This document shows, piece by piece, positions 8,856 to 17,344 of a stretch of DNA of 64,000 nt (its first letter is position 1; each line of letters opens with the position of its first letter). This DNA comes from Roseateles aquatilis (GTDB taxonomy: Bacteria; Pseudomonadota; Gammaproteobacteria; Burkholderiales; Burkholderiaceae_C), in the NCBI RefSeq assembly GCF_002205645.1, contig NZ_NIOF01000007.1, forward strand, positions 248,001-312,000. Direction: 5' to 3'. The notes below the pieces were generated by a model. The model was not told where the DNA came from and made no database searches. It saw nothing but the letters and a program-made list of their open reading frames with translations. A program made the position numbers and the translations under genes.

Positions 8856-9617
8856 ATGATCGAGTTGTTGACGGCAGCCGTCGCCTCCCTGGCGGCCGGT
8901 TTTGTCGATGCCGTGGTGGGCGGCGGCGGGCTGATCCTGGTGCCCGCGCTGTTCAGCGTCTACCCCAACGCCGCGCCGGCCACGCTGTTCGGCACCAACA
9001 AGGGCGCCGCGATCTGGGGCACGGCCTGGGCCACCCACCAATACGCCAAGCGTGTGTCGCTGCCCTGGTTGTCGCTGATGCCGGCCGCCGTGGCCGCGCT
9101 CGTCGGCAGCTTCTGCGGCGCGTGGGCGGTCACGCAGGTGGACCCGAGCGGGCTGCGCAAGGTGCTCCCGGTGATCCTGCTGGGCGTGCTGCTGTACACG
9201 CTGGCGAAGAAGGACCTCGGCCGCCTGCACGCGCCTCGCCACGCGGCCACCGCGCAGACGCTGATCGCCAGCGCGATCGGCCTGGTGATCGGCTTCTACG
9301 ACGGCTTCTTCGGCCCCGGCACCGGCAGCTTCTTCGTCTTCCTGTTCGTGCGGCTGCTGGGCTTCGACTTCCTCCACGCCTCCGCCACCGCCAAGCTGCT
9401 GAACACCGCCACCAACTTCTCCGCGCTGATGCTGTTCGTCAGCAAGGGCCACATCTGGTGGCACGTCGCGGCGGTGATGGCGGTGGCCAACGTCGTCGGC
9501 AGCCTGGTCGGCACCCGCATGGCGCTGGCGCGCGGCGCCGGGTTCGTGCGCGGCATGTTCGTCGTGGTCGTGTCGCTCCTGATCCTCAAGACCGGATGGG
9601 ACGCGTTCCTCCGCTGA
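8856..9617 (+). CDS. TSUP family permease (TauE/SafE-like)
   Basis: A 253-residue polytopic membrane protein of the sulfite exporter TauE/SafE family, with about eight hydrophobic spans. It opens with AAGFVDAVVGGGGLILVPAL, the family's first repeat with its Gly-rich stretch, and repeats the pattern at GFYDGFFGPGTGSFFVF. Members move sulfite, sulfonates or other small anions across the inner membrane; the substrate cannot be deduced. The ATG at 8856 was chosen because the upstream open stretch is not hydrophobic and looks non-coding. It is followed at 73 bp by an HDOD gene with no obvious functional link. Confidence 0.86.
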   Translation: MIELLTAAVASLAAGFVDAVVGGGGLILVPALFSVYPNAAPATLFGTNKGAAIWGTAWATHQYAKRVSLPWLSLMPAAVAALVGSFCGAWAVTQVDPSGLRKVLPVILLGVLLYTLAKKDLGRLHAPRHAATAQTLIASAIGLVIGFYDGFFGPGTGSFFVFLFVRLLGFDFLHASATAKLLNTATNFSALMLFVSKGHIWWHVAAVMAVANVVGSLVGTRMALARGAGFVRGMFVVVVSLLILKTGWDAFLR

Positions 9618-9690
9618 ACGCCCCGAGAACATTTCGTGACGCGGCGTCCGCCAAAGGCGGGATGCCGGGCCCCCTTCCCCAGGGATACCA

Positions 9691-10533
9691 TTGAACAAAC
9701 AACCGCCGCTCACCATGCCTGTCGATCCACAACTGCGTGCGCTGGACATCGAGATCCCCACCCAACCGGAAGTCCTGGTCAAGCTGTCGCTGCTGATGGC
9801 GGACGAGGACATCGACCTGCAGGCCGTGTCGGGGCTGGTCGAGACCGACATGGCGCTGGCCGCCGCCGTGCTGAAGGCGGTGAACTCCTCGCTCTACGGC
9901 CTGCGCGGCCGGGTGCAGACGGTGCACCAGGCGCTGACCTACCTGGGCATGCGCGAGGTCGCCGCGATCACCTTCGAGATGGGCCTGCGCGCCGCCTTCC
10001 CGCCCGCCGTCGAGCTGGAGCCGGTCTGGGCGCGCGCCGCCAAGCGCGGCCTGCTGATGGGCCGCATGGGCCAGATGCTGGGCGTGGACCCGTGGGCCGC
10101 GCACTCGGCCGGCCTGTTCGAGGAATGCGGCAAGGCGGTGCTCTACCGTCACGCGCCGGGCCATTACCCGGCCATGCTGCGCGCGGCCAGCAGCGATCAG
10201 GAGCTGGTGCAGCTCGAACACACCGCGTTCGGCGTCAGCCATGACGCGCTGGGCGCGGCGCTGTGCGAGAGCTGGGGCCTGGCGCCCGCGGCCGTCGCCA
10301 GCGTGCGTTACCACGTCCAGCTGCAGCACGACCTGCGCATGCCCGAGGCGATGCAGCGCCGCGGCGTGGGCGCGATCTCGCTGATCGCATGGACGCTCAT
10401 GAACAAGCCCGAGACGCTGGACGAGACCGTCATGGACATCGCGCCCCAGGCACAGCTCGACGAGACGCTGATGCTGCGCGCCGCGCGCCGCGTCGAGGAG
10501 CAACTGCAACAGGCCGAGGACCGCGGCCGCTGA
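9691..10533 (+). CDS. HDOD-domain signalling protein
   Basis: A 280-residue protein made almost entirely of an HDOD domain, a catalytically inactive relative of HD phosphohydrolases used in regulation. Typical segments are IPTQPEVLVKLSLLM at about 21-35 and VLKAVNSSLYGLRGRVQTV near 63-81. I start it at the TTG at 9691 because AGGGA sits 5 nt upstream; the ATG at 9715 has no visible ribosome-binding site and would remove only eight residues. It converges with a diguanylate cyclase gene, and HDOD proteins often work in signalling networks of that kind, but a link here is only suggestive. Confidence 0.85.
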   Translation: MNKQPPLTMPVDPQLRALDIEIPTQPEVLVKLSLLMADEDIDLQAVSGLVETDMALAAAVLKAVNSSLYGLRGRVQTVHQALTYLGMREVAAITFEMGLRAAFPPAVELEPVWARAAKRGLLMGRMGQMLGVDPWAAHSAGLFEECGKAVLYRHAPGHYPAMLRAASSDQELVQLEHTAFGVSHDALGAALCESWGLAPAAVASVRYHVQLQHDLRMPEAMQRRGVGAISLIAWTLMNKPETLDETVMDIAPQAQLDETLMLRAARRVEEQLQQAEDRGR

Positions 10534-10581
10534 TCGCGCCGCGCGCCCGGCCTCATGGCCGCGGCGGAGTCGCCGCGGTAC

Positions 10582-11877
10582 TCACGACGCCAGGCACAGG
10601 CGGTCGCGGCCCATGTGCTTGGCGAGATACAACGCCTCGTCCGCCGCCTGCATCAGCGCCTGCGGGCTGAGGTAGGGATGGCCCGGCTGATACGCCGCGA
10701 GTCCGGCGCTGACGGTCACCACGTCCGCCGTCATCGCCTCCTCCGGCAAGGCCCCGTGTGGCAGCGCCAGCGCGCGCCACGCCTCGCGCAGCGACTCCAT
10801 CAGCCCTTGCGCGGACTCCGCGTCGAAACCCGGCAGCAGCACCGCGAATTCCTCGCCGCCCAGCCGCGCGACCACGTCGGTGTCGCGCTGGAAGTGCTCG
10901 GCGAGCAGGCGGGCGAGCCGCCTCAGCACCTCGTCGCCGGCGGCGCGTCCGTGACGGTCGTTGAACGGCTTCAGATGATCGACATCGAGGATCGCCAGCG
11001 CCAGCCGGCCCTGGTCCCGCTGCGCGCGCTTGAACTCGCGCCGCAGCGCGAGATCGAATTCGCGCCGGTTGGCGATGCCGGTCAGCGCGTCATGACGCTC
11101 CATCGAGGCGAGCTCGCGCCGCTTCGCCTCCAGCGAGCGCTCCGCCTGCTGCAGCGCGCGGTGTTGGCGCGAGATCTCCTCGCGCAGCTCCCGGCCGCGC
11201 GATTGCTCGCGATGCAGCTCGTCGCCCAGCGAGGTGCGGACATGGTCGATGGCCTGCTCCAGCTGCAGCAGCTCGCGCGGTCGTGTCTCGCCCGGCTCCA
11301 GCCAGCCGAGCGACGGCGGCGGCAGCGTCGGATCGAAGCGGCTGGCCTGATCCGAGAGGCGCCGCAGGTGGCGCAGCAACCAGCGGTCCAGCAGCAGCGC
11401 CGCGCCGATCCCCAGCGCCGTCACCATCGCCAGGTGGATCAGCGTCGAGCGCAGCAGCGGGTCGCGGCGCAGGGTGTCGCCCATCGTCGCGGCGGTCGCC
11501 TGCAGGCGCAGTTCGCCGCTGTCGGCGAGGGAGAACTCGGCGCTCTGGCCGGGCTCTGCGTCGTCGTCGGACAGCGCGCGGAACTGCTCGCCGCCGCGCG
11601 TCTGCAATTCGACGCTGCGCAGGTTGTGCCGGGTCAGGATGTGGCGGAGCAGGCCCCGCACGGCCTCGGGCCGGTGCTCCTGCTGCAGGCTGTAGGCCAG
11701 CGGTCCGGCATACAGCAGCGGGATGGCGCTCAACTCGGCGTCGGTGCGCGCGGCGCGTTGCCGGGTGTCCTCGCGCAACTGCCAGCCGCTGGACAACGCG
11801 ACGAGCAGCATGCCGAACACGAACAGCGCCAGCATCGAGCGCGCCCCGACAGAAATGCTGATGGCCTTGTGGGTCAT
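10582..11877 (-). CDS. Membrane diguanylate cyclase (GGDEF)
   Basis: A 431-residue protein making cyclic di-GMP from two GTP. It has a transmembrane helix at about 11-31, a periplasmic sensor region of about 110 residues, a second helix at 146-165, a HAMP-like and coiled-coil stretch (205-262), and a GGDEF domain. The active site reads GGEEF at 340-344, a catalytically competent variant. RDTD at 331-334 sits five residues before it, matching the RxxD inhibitory site, so product feedback is likely. The start is the ATG at 11877. It is divergently arranged with an outer-membrane-type protein gene. Confidence 0.9.
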   Translation of the reverse strand: MTHKAISISVGARSMLALFVFGMLLVALSSGWQLREDTRQRAARTDAELSAIPLLYAGPLAYSLQQEHRPEAVRGLLRHILTRHNLRSVELQTRGGEQFRALSDDDAEPGQSAEFSLADSGELRLQATAATMGDTLRRDPLLRSTLIHLAMVTALGIGAALLLDRWLLRHLRRLSDQASRFDPTLPPPSLGWLEPGETRPRELLQLEQAIDHVRTSLGDELHREQSRGRELREEISRQHRALQQAERSLEAKRRELASMERHDALTGIANRREFDLALRREFKRAQRDQGRLALAILDVDHLKPFNDRHGRAAGDEVLRRLARLLAEHFQRDTDVVARLGGEEFAVLLPGFDAESAQGLMESLREAWRALALPHGALPEEAMTADVVTVSAGLAAYQPGHPYLSPQALMQAADEALYLAKHMGRDRLCLAS

Positions 11878-12015
11878 GGGTGGATGCACGCTGTGCAACA
11901 AAGTCCCGCAAATCGCCTCCGATCGATTGTGCCGAGCAAATCTCGCTGGTTTCCCCGGGGAAACTCCATGCGGGTTGGACCCTGACAATCGCCGTCGATG
12001 GTCTCAGGGGGTGAG

Positions 12016-12759
12016 ATGAATGAACAGGGGATCAACCGCCTGTCGCGGGCCTTGCGTGACGCGCCCTGCCGAGGGATCGGACGGGCTGCCGCGAGGGCGC
12101 TCGCGCTGGCCGGGCTGCTGACAGCGGCCACCTCGCCGGCCCTGGCGGATCCGGGCTACTACCTCGTGCGGCCGTACAGCGAGGCGGGCCAGACCACGGT
12201 CGACCTGCGCTACTGGAGCGTCGCGCCCCCCGACGAGGCCGCGACGCTCTGGCCGGAGCTGGGCTTGCGCCACGGGGTGACCTCGCGCTGGAGCACCGAG
12301 CTGCTGCTCAGCTGGATTGGTCCGACGATGCGCGAGCAGACGCTGAGCTCGATCAACTGGGTCAACCAGGTCCTGCTGACGCAAGGCGACACGCCCTACG
12401 ACCTCGGGCTGCACGTCCAGTTGATCCGCAACCGCGGCCAAGGCAACGCCATCGAGGTGGGCCCGATCTTCCAGACCGAATGGGGCCTGACGCAGTTCAA
12501 CCTCAACGTGTTCTGGGCCCATGACGCGGCGTCGCGGCGGCAAAACCAGGCCAAGCTGCAATGGCAGGGGCTGTATCGCTGGCAGGCCGACTGGCGCGCC
12601 GGTCTGCAGGGTTTCGCGGAGCCGAAGTCCTGGCGCGCGGGCCCGGTGCTGAAAGCCCGCCTGGACGCCCGCGTGGAGCTGACGGCGGCCTACCTGTGGG
12701 GGAACACCTACCGCAGCCGGGGCGATATGTTCAGCGCACAGCTGCAAATGGGGTTTTGA
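12016..12759 (+). CDS. Exported protein, probable outer-membrane beta-barrel
   Basis: A 247-residue protein with a long signal sequence ending near SPALADPGYY. The rest shows alternating amphipathic strands and ends in QLQMGF, a terminal Phe typical of outer-membrane barrels. AGGGGGTGAG at 12006-12015 precedes the ATG at 12016; an in-frame GTG at 12001 lies inside that ribosome-binding region and an ATG at 11998 precedes it, so 12016 is preferred. I do not recognise a named family; no transport or enzyme motif is visible. Confidence 0.65.
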   Translation: MNEQGINRLSRALRDAPCRGIGRAAARALALAGLLTAATSPALADPGYYLVRPYSEAGQTTVDLRYWSVAPPDEAATLWPELGLRHGVTSRWSTELLLSWIGPTMREQTLSSINWVNQVLLTQGDTPYDLGLHVQLIRNRGQGNAIEVGPIFQTEWGLTQFNLNVFWAHDAASRRQNQAKLQWQGLYRWQADWRAGLQGFAEPKSWRAGPVLKARLDARVELTAAYLWGNTYRSRGDMFSAQLQMGF

Positions 12760-12792
12760 TCGCGCCGCGCCGACGCGGCAGGGTGCCTTGCC

Positions 12793-12798
12793 TAGAAT
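12793..12798 (+). promoter_or_regulatory. Putative -10 element of the ribH transcript
   Basis: TAGAAT occurs 50 bp before the FMN aptamer in the context CCTAGAATCCGCCCGCC. Nearly the same string precedes psd (19604) and a variant precedes the candidate small RNA (8641). No good -35 match is seen at the usual distance. Confidence 0.4.
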
Positions 12799-12846
12799 CC
12801 GCCCGCCCCGCTCGCCTGTCCTTGGAAGGCAAGCGGGGCAGCGTTC

Positions 12847-13005
12847 TCAGGGCGGGGCGAAATTCCCCACCGGCGGTATCCAGGCCCGGTCGCCAGACCG
12901 ATGACCCTGGGAGCCCGCGAGCGCCCGGCACCGCCCTTGCGGCGCCGGGGTCAGCAGACCTGGTGAGAGGCCAGGGCCGACGGTCACAGTCCGGATGAAA
13001 GAGAT
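12847..13005 (+). promoter_or_regulatory. FMN riboswitch (RFN element)
   Basis: All conserved RFN blocks are readable in order: CAGGGCGGGGCGAAATTCCC, CACCGGCGGTA, AGCCCGCGAGCG, GGTCAGCAGACCTGGTGAGA and the closing GCCGACGGTCACAGTCCGGATG followed by AAAGAGA. The long variable arm (12935-12955) is GC-rich. It sits 115 nt upstream of the lumazine synthase start. No T-run terminator is visible in the 13006-13119 expression platform, so control is probably translational or Rho-dependent. FMN binding would lower ribH expression. Confidence 0.96.
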
Positions 13006-13119
13006 CGCGTCCATCGTCGGCCGTGCGCCGGCGCGTGCCCTCGTGCATGCGCTCGCGCCGGGCCGCGTTGTGCGTGCGCGCCCTGATTCATTCACCTTGC
13101 CATCGTGCACAGGGTCACC

Positions 13120-13680
13120 ATGAATCAGACCAGTCAGACCAACCTGTCCCACTCGACCGCCGCTGCTGGCGGTGCTCATCCTTCCCACGTTTCGTCGGCG
13201 TCCTCGGGCTCGCCCCGCGTCGGTGGCGATCGCGTGCCGCGCGTGGCCATCGTGTCCGCGACCTGGCATGCCGAGCTCGTCGGCCGTTGCCGCGAGTCCG
13301 CGATCCGCGGCCTGCAGTCCGCCGGCCCCGTCCACGTCGAGACCTTCGAAGTCCCCGGCGCATTCGAAATCCCTCTGCATGCGATGAAGCTCGCGCGCAG
13401 CGGGCAGTTCGACGCGGTGCTGGCCTGCGCGCTGGTCGTCGACGGCGGCATCTACCGGCACGAGTTCGTTGCACAGGCCGTCATCGACGGGCTGATGCGG
13501 GCGCAGCTCGATACCGGCGTGCCGGTGTTCTCGGCCGTGCTGACGCCGCAGGCCTTCCATGAACACGCCGTCCATCACGGCTTCTTCCATGAGCACCTGG
13601 TGTCGAAAGGCACCGAGCTGGCCAGCGCCTGCCGCGCGACGCTGGCGGCACTGCGCCGGCTAGAGGCGCTGACGGCGTGA
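13120..13680 (+). CDS. ribH2: 6,7-dimethyl-8-ribityllumazine synthase, RibH2 type
   Basis: A 186-residue lumazine synthase, the penultimate enzyme of riboflavin synthesis, which condenses the ribitylamino-uracil with dihydroxybutanone phosphate. Diagnostic blocks are SATWHAELV near 46-54 (substrate-stacking Trp), FEVPGAFEIPLHAMKLAR near 77-93, and VVDGGIYRHEFVAQAVIDG with the catalytic His near 114. The pattern GGIYRHEFVA and LTPQAFHEHAVHHGFFHEH matches the Brucella/Mesorhizobium RibH2 class rather than ordinary RibH. The first 38 residues are a variable Ser/Ala/Gly tail. The ATG at 13120 has AGGGT upstream. It is a single-gene unit behind the FMN riboswitch; no other rib genes are adjacent. 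Confidence 0.9.
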   Translation: MNQTSQTNLSHSTAAAGGAHPSHVSSASSGSPRVGGDRVPRVAIVSATWHAELVGRCRESAIRGLQSAGPVHVETFEVPGAFEIPLHAMKLARSGQFDAVLACALVVDGGIYRHEFVAQAVIDGLMRAQLDTGVPVFSAVLTPQAFHEHAVHHGFFHEHLVSKGTELASACRATLAALRRLEALTA

Positions 13681-13719
13681 ACGGCGGGCGGCCCGGTCAT
13701 CGGGCCGCCTGTTCGACGA

Positions 13720-14679
13720 TCAACGCTCGGGCGCGGCCACGGCCTGGCTCAAACCCTCGTCCGCGCCGGTCAACCGGAGCGAGGTCACGAACCTCCGCGG
13801 TTGACCGCTCAACGGGTCGACGAACGCGATCTCGCGCGCGAGCAGCTGCAACGGGCAGGAGAAATCCACCGTCTCCTCGACCGGTCGCAGCACCGGATAG
13901 ATCCGGTCGCCCTCGATCGGCCGCCCCAGCGCGCACATCTGCGCGCGCAACTGGTGCTTCACGCCGGTCTCGGGCCGCAGCTCGTAGCGCGCGCGGTCGA
14001 TGCCGAGGCGCTCCAGCACCGCGATGCGCGTGACGGCGTTGGGCTCGCCCGGCACCGTCCGCATCTGCATGAAGTCGACGGGATGTTCTTCCAGGCGGCT
14101 CGCGTAGGCCATCGGAAATTCGGGGCCCACCGCCTCGCGCCATGGCGCGATCGCCTCGTAGACCTTCTCCACCTCGCGCTCGCGGAACAGCCGCTGATAG
14201 GCGTCGCGACTGCCGGGCTGCACGGAGAAGAGCGTCAGCCCCGCGGTTTCCCGATCGAGGCGATGGATGGGGCTGAGCGCGGCCAGTCCGGTCTCTTGCC
14301 GCAGCCGCGTCAGCAGCGTCTGCTGGACATAACGCCCCTTGGGCGTGACCGGCAGGAAGTGCGGCTTGTCGGCGACCAGCAGGTGATCGTCCAGATGCAG
14401 GATGCGCGAAACGAAGGGCACGATCGGCTCGTCGGCCAGCCAGCGCCAGTAGTAGAGGCGCCGCTGCGCGCGATACGGCGCGTCGGGCGCGACCGGACGA
14501 CCGCCGTCGTCGAGCACGTCGCCGCGCGCCATGCGTCCGGCCCAATCGCCGCGGCCGACCAGCGGCAGTCGCTCGGCCAGGAAGTCCAGCACCAGCGCCC
14601 AGTGCCCGGGCGGGCAGGCGAGCGCGCTGGCGGCGACGCCGTCGCGCAGCGGCAGGTCAAGCTTGGGGGGACGGGCCAT
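13720..14679 (-). CDS. RluA-family RNA pseudouridine synthase
   Basis: A 319-residue pseudouridine synthase. The catalytic motif HRLDRETAGL near residue 137-146 contains the active-site Asp, and LRPETGVKHQLRAQMCALG near 243-261 is the second conserved block. The N-terminal 90 residues, including YYWRWLADEP, are a family-specific extension rather than an S4 domain. Members modify uridines in rRNA or tRNA; the target site cannot be read from the sequence. The ATG at 14679 was used. It is followed on the other side by ribH2 in convergent orientation. Confidence 0.87.
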   Translation of the reverse strand: MARPPKLDLPLRDGVAASALACPPGHWALVLDFLAERLPLVGRGDWAGRMARGDVLDDGGRPVAPDAPYRAQRRLYYWRWLADEPIVPFVSRILHLDDHLLVADKPHFLPVTPKGRYVQQTLLTRLRQETGLAALSPIHRLDRETAGLTLFSVQPGSRDAYQRLFREREVEKVYEAIAPWREAVGPEFPMAYASRLEEHPVDFMQMRTVPGEPNAVTRIAVLERLGIDRARYELRPETGVKHQLRAQMCALGRPIEGDRIYPVLRPVEETVDFSCPLQLLAREIAFVDPLSGQPRRFVTSLRLTGADEGLSQAVAAPER

Positions 14680-14781
14680 CGGCGGTGAGTCTCGGCGGAG
14701 CGGTCGTGCGGGGCGATGCCGCGGGATGAAGCATGGAGACCGACGCGCCGCATCGTCGAGCGGCGACCCGGGGGCCGACAG

Positions 14782-15780
14782 TCACTCGATCTGCGCCGCG
14801 CCCCGCGCGCGCTCGTCGAGGTAGCGGTTCAAGCGCGGCAGGTCATCGGCATCGATGCCGGCAAGGCCGCGCCAGGCCTTGAACCAGGCCTCGCGCTGCG
14901 GATCGGCGGCGAGCTTGCGCACCGCCTGGTCCATCGCCTCGATGGCGCGGCGCCCGTCGGGCGTGCGGCTGCAGCTGCCGGTGGCGACCATGGTGCTGCG
15001 GCCCTCGGCGATCGGCAGCCTGGCCAGCGCGGGCGAGCCCGGATGCTGCGCGCTGTACTCGTCGACGGTGGCCGGGTAATCGAGCGTGTAGTCCATCCGG
15101 CGCGCCTTCAGCATGCCCAGCAGATTCGCGCTCCGGCCCGCCACGACCGAGCGCGGGGCACGTTCCGGATCAGCCGCCAGCAGCTTGTCGATGCGCGGGC
15201 CGAAGCTGCGGTCGCGCGGCACCAGCCCGACGAGGTCGGTGCGACGCAGCAGGTCCGCGAGCGCCACCGACTGGCCGTTGAACTCGAAACGCGGCAGATC
15301 CTCGCGCCGCACCACCACGTGGATCTGGCGCGCCAGAAGCGCCGGATGCAGCGGCGTGAAGTACAGCCACTGCGTGCGCTCGGGCGTGCGCACATGCAGC
15401 ACCGAGCAGAGCGTCTCGCCCTGGCGGACCTGCGCCTCGAAGCGCGGCAGGCTGAGCTCGACGAACTCATGACGGAACTGCGGCATGCGGTCGACGAGCA
15501 AGCGCATGAAGCCGTCCACCTCGCCCTGGCCGAGATCCTCCGCGCGCTGAGGCGCCTTGCCGTCCCGATAACTGAAGTGCGGCGGCATGTCCAGGATCCA
15601 CCAGCGCAGCAGGGGCAACGGACCGCCTTGGATCGGCGCTTGCGGCTGCGGCTGCGCGAAGGACGGCGCGACGCCGCCCCCAAGGGCCGCGGCCACGGCC
15701 AAGCCCATGGCCAGGCCCGCGGCGCGCCATCGCGCGCCGAGCGCCCGGTGAGGCGAGGGGGTCAGTCGCCCTCGACCCAT
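14782..15780 (-). CDS. Periplasmic solute-binding-like protein
   Basis: A 332-residue exported protein with a signal peptide (hydrophobic AAGLAMGLAVAAALGGGVAP, cleavage near SFAQ). The mature part begins LRWWILDMPPHFSY and resembles the conserved substrate-binding-like proteins of the TIGR02285 type, related to periplasmic amino-acid-binding folds; no transporter genes are adjacent. The ATG at 15780 overlaps the end of the murA-like gene by 19 nt in another frame, suggesting co-transcription and coupled translation. A further in-frame ATG at residue 25 would shorten the signal sequence. Ligand and role are unknown. Confidence 0.72.
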   Translation of the reverse strand: MGRGRLTPSPHRALGARWRAAGLAMGLAVAAALGGGVAPSFAQPQPQAPIQGGPLPLLRWWILDMPPHFSYRDGKAPQRAEDLGQGEVDGFMRLLVDRMPQFRHEFVELSLPRFEAQVRQGETLCSVLHVRTPERTQWLYFTPLHPALLARQIHVVVRREDLPRFEFNGQSVALADLLRRTDLVGLVPRDRSFGPRIDKLLAADPERAPRSVVAGRSANLLGMLKARRMDYTLDYPATVDEYSAQHPGSPALARLPIAEGRSTMVATGSCSRTPDGRRAIEAMDQAVRKLAADPQREAWFKAWRGLAGIDADDLPRLNRYLDERARGAAQIE

Positions 15781-17063
15781 TCCACCTTGGCGCCGAGACG
15801 GGTGATGTTCTCGGCGAATTGCGGGTGGGCCCGACGCACCGGGGTCGCGTTGCGGATCAGCGACTTGCCGGGGATGCTGGCCGCCACCATCAGCAGCGCG
15901 ATCGCGACGCGGATGATGTACGGGCTCTCGACCTCGGCCGGGCTGAGCGTCTTGCCGCCGAAGGTCACCATGCGGTGCGGGTCCGACAGGAAGGCGTGCG
16001 CGCCGAACTTGGACAGCTCGGTGGTCCAGCCCATGGCGCCGTCGTAGACCTTGTTCCAGAACATCACGCTGCCCTCGGCCTTGACGCCGAGCGCGACGAA
16101 GATCGGCAGCAGGTCCACCGGCAGGTAGGGCCAGGGCGCCGCCTCGACCTTCTGCAGGATGTTGCGGGTGAAGGGCTCCTTGACCTTGAGCTGGCCGTCG
16201 ACCACGCAGCGCGACCAGCCGTCCTCGTGAATGATCTGGACGCCGAACTTGGCGAAGGTGCGGTCGATCAGCGGAAACTGCTCGGGGTGGGAATTCTTGA
16301 CCCGGACGTCGCCGCCGGTGATGGCGCCCAGGGCCAGGAAGGTCACGATCTCGTGGAAGTCCTCGGCGAAGGTGAACTCGCCGCCGCCCAGCCGATCGAC
16401 GCCGTGGATGGTCAGGCGCGAGGTGCCCAGGCCCTCGATGCGGGCGCCGAGCATCGTCATGAACTGGCAGAACTCCTGCACGTGCGGCTCGCTGGCGGCG
16501 TTCATGAGCGTCGAGGTGCCGTCGGCCAGCGCGGCGCACAGGACGAAGTTCTCGGTCGTGGTGACGGAGGCGTAATCGGTCCAGTGGTCGTTGTGGCGCA
16601 GCTTGCCGTCCACCTGCACCACCAGGCCGTCGGCGGCGCGGTCGACGCGGGCGCCGAAGCGCTGGAAGACCTCGACATGGGGATCGATCTCGCGCGCGCC
16701 CAGCGTGCAGCCCTTGACGTCGTCCTCGATGCGCGCCGCGCCGAAGCGGGCCATCAGGCCGGGCACCAGCATGATGGAACTGCGCATCTCCTCGGGCAGG
16801 TGGTCCCGCGCCGGGTCGAAATGGGTGTCCTGGTGGTGCAGGTCCAGCACGCCGGTCTTGAAGTCGACGGCGACGCTGCTGCCCAGGTTGCGGAAGACCT
16901 CCAGGATCTTCTTGACGTCGGTGATCTCGGGCACGCCGTGCAGCCGCACGGGCTCGCGGCTCAGCAGCGTCGCGCACAGGATGGGCAGGACGGCGTTCTT
17001 GTTCGCCGAGGGGACGATGCGGCCCTTCAAGGGCGAGCCGCCGTGGACGATGAGATTGGACAT
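15762..17063 (-). CDS. murA: UDP-N-acetylglucosamine 1-carboxyvinyltransferase-like protein (divergent MurA)
   Basis: A 433-residue EPSP-synthase-fold enzyme of the MurA family, which adds enolpyruvate to UDP-GlcNAc in the first step of peptidoglycan synthesis. Catalytic positions look intact: SANKNAVLPIL (Lys-Asn of the N-terminal site), EEMRSSIMLVP, KGCTLGAREIDPH carrying the PEP-binding/fosfomycin-target Cys, LPVDLLPIF with the Asp, and the C-terminal Arg in VRRAHPQF. Several blocks differ from the usual betaproteobacterial MurA, so this may be a second, divergent copy. It overlaps a periplasmic protein gene rather than sitting in a cell-wall or histidine cluster. Confidence 0.85.
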   Translation of the reverse strand: MSNLIVHGGSPLKGRIVPSANKNAVLPILCATLLSREPVRLHGVPEITDVKKILEVFRNLGSSVAVDFKTGVLDLHHQDTHFDPARDHLPEEMRSSIMLVPGLMARFGAARIEDDVKGCTLGAREIDPHVEVFQRFGARVDRAADGLVVQVDGKLRHNDHWTDYASVTTTENFVLCAALADGTSTLMNAASEPHVQEFCQFMTMLGARIEGLGTSRLTIHGVDRLGGGEFTFAEDFHEIVTFLALGAITGGDVRVKNSHPEQFPLIDRTFAKFGVQIIHEDGWSRCVVDGQLKVKEPFTRNILQKVEAAPWPYLPVDLLPIFVALGVKAEGSVMFWNKVYDGAMGWTTELSKFGAHAFLSDPHRMVTFGGKTLSPAEVESPYIIRVAIALLMVAASIPGKSLIRNATPVRRAHPQFAENITRLGAKVEWVEGD

Positions 17064-17344
17064 GGCGTGGCGCCGGGGGCGAACCAGTGGGAAGTCGGTG
17101 GGCGAGCGCGGATTATCGGGGGTGTGCGGTGACAGGACGCTCGGGCGGGGCTTGCGATGGCATCTTGCAACGCCAGGCGCGCGCGACGCCAGGGAAGGTG
17201 TGCTCCTCGGGCGGAGGAAAAGCTCCGGACGCCCGCTCGCCGATCCGTCTCGGGAGGGACGCTTCAGGGCACCTCGCTCCCCCGCCGGCGGGTAGGGAAG
17301 TCATGGGCGGACGCCGGCTGACAGTCTCACGACAATGCCGGCCC

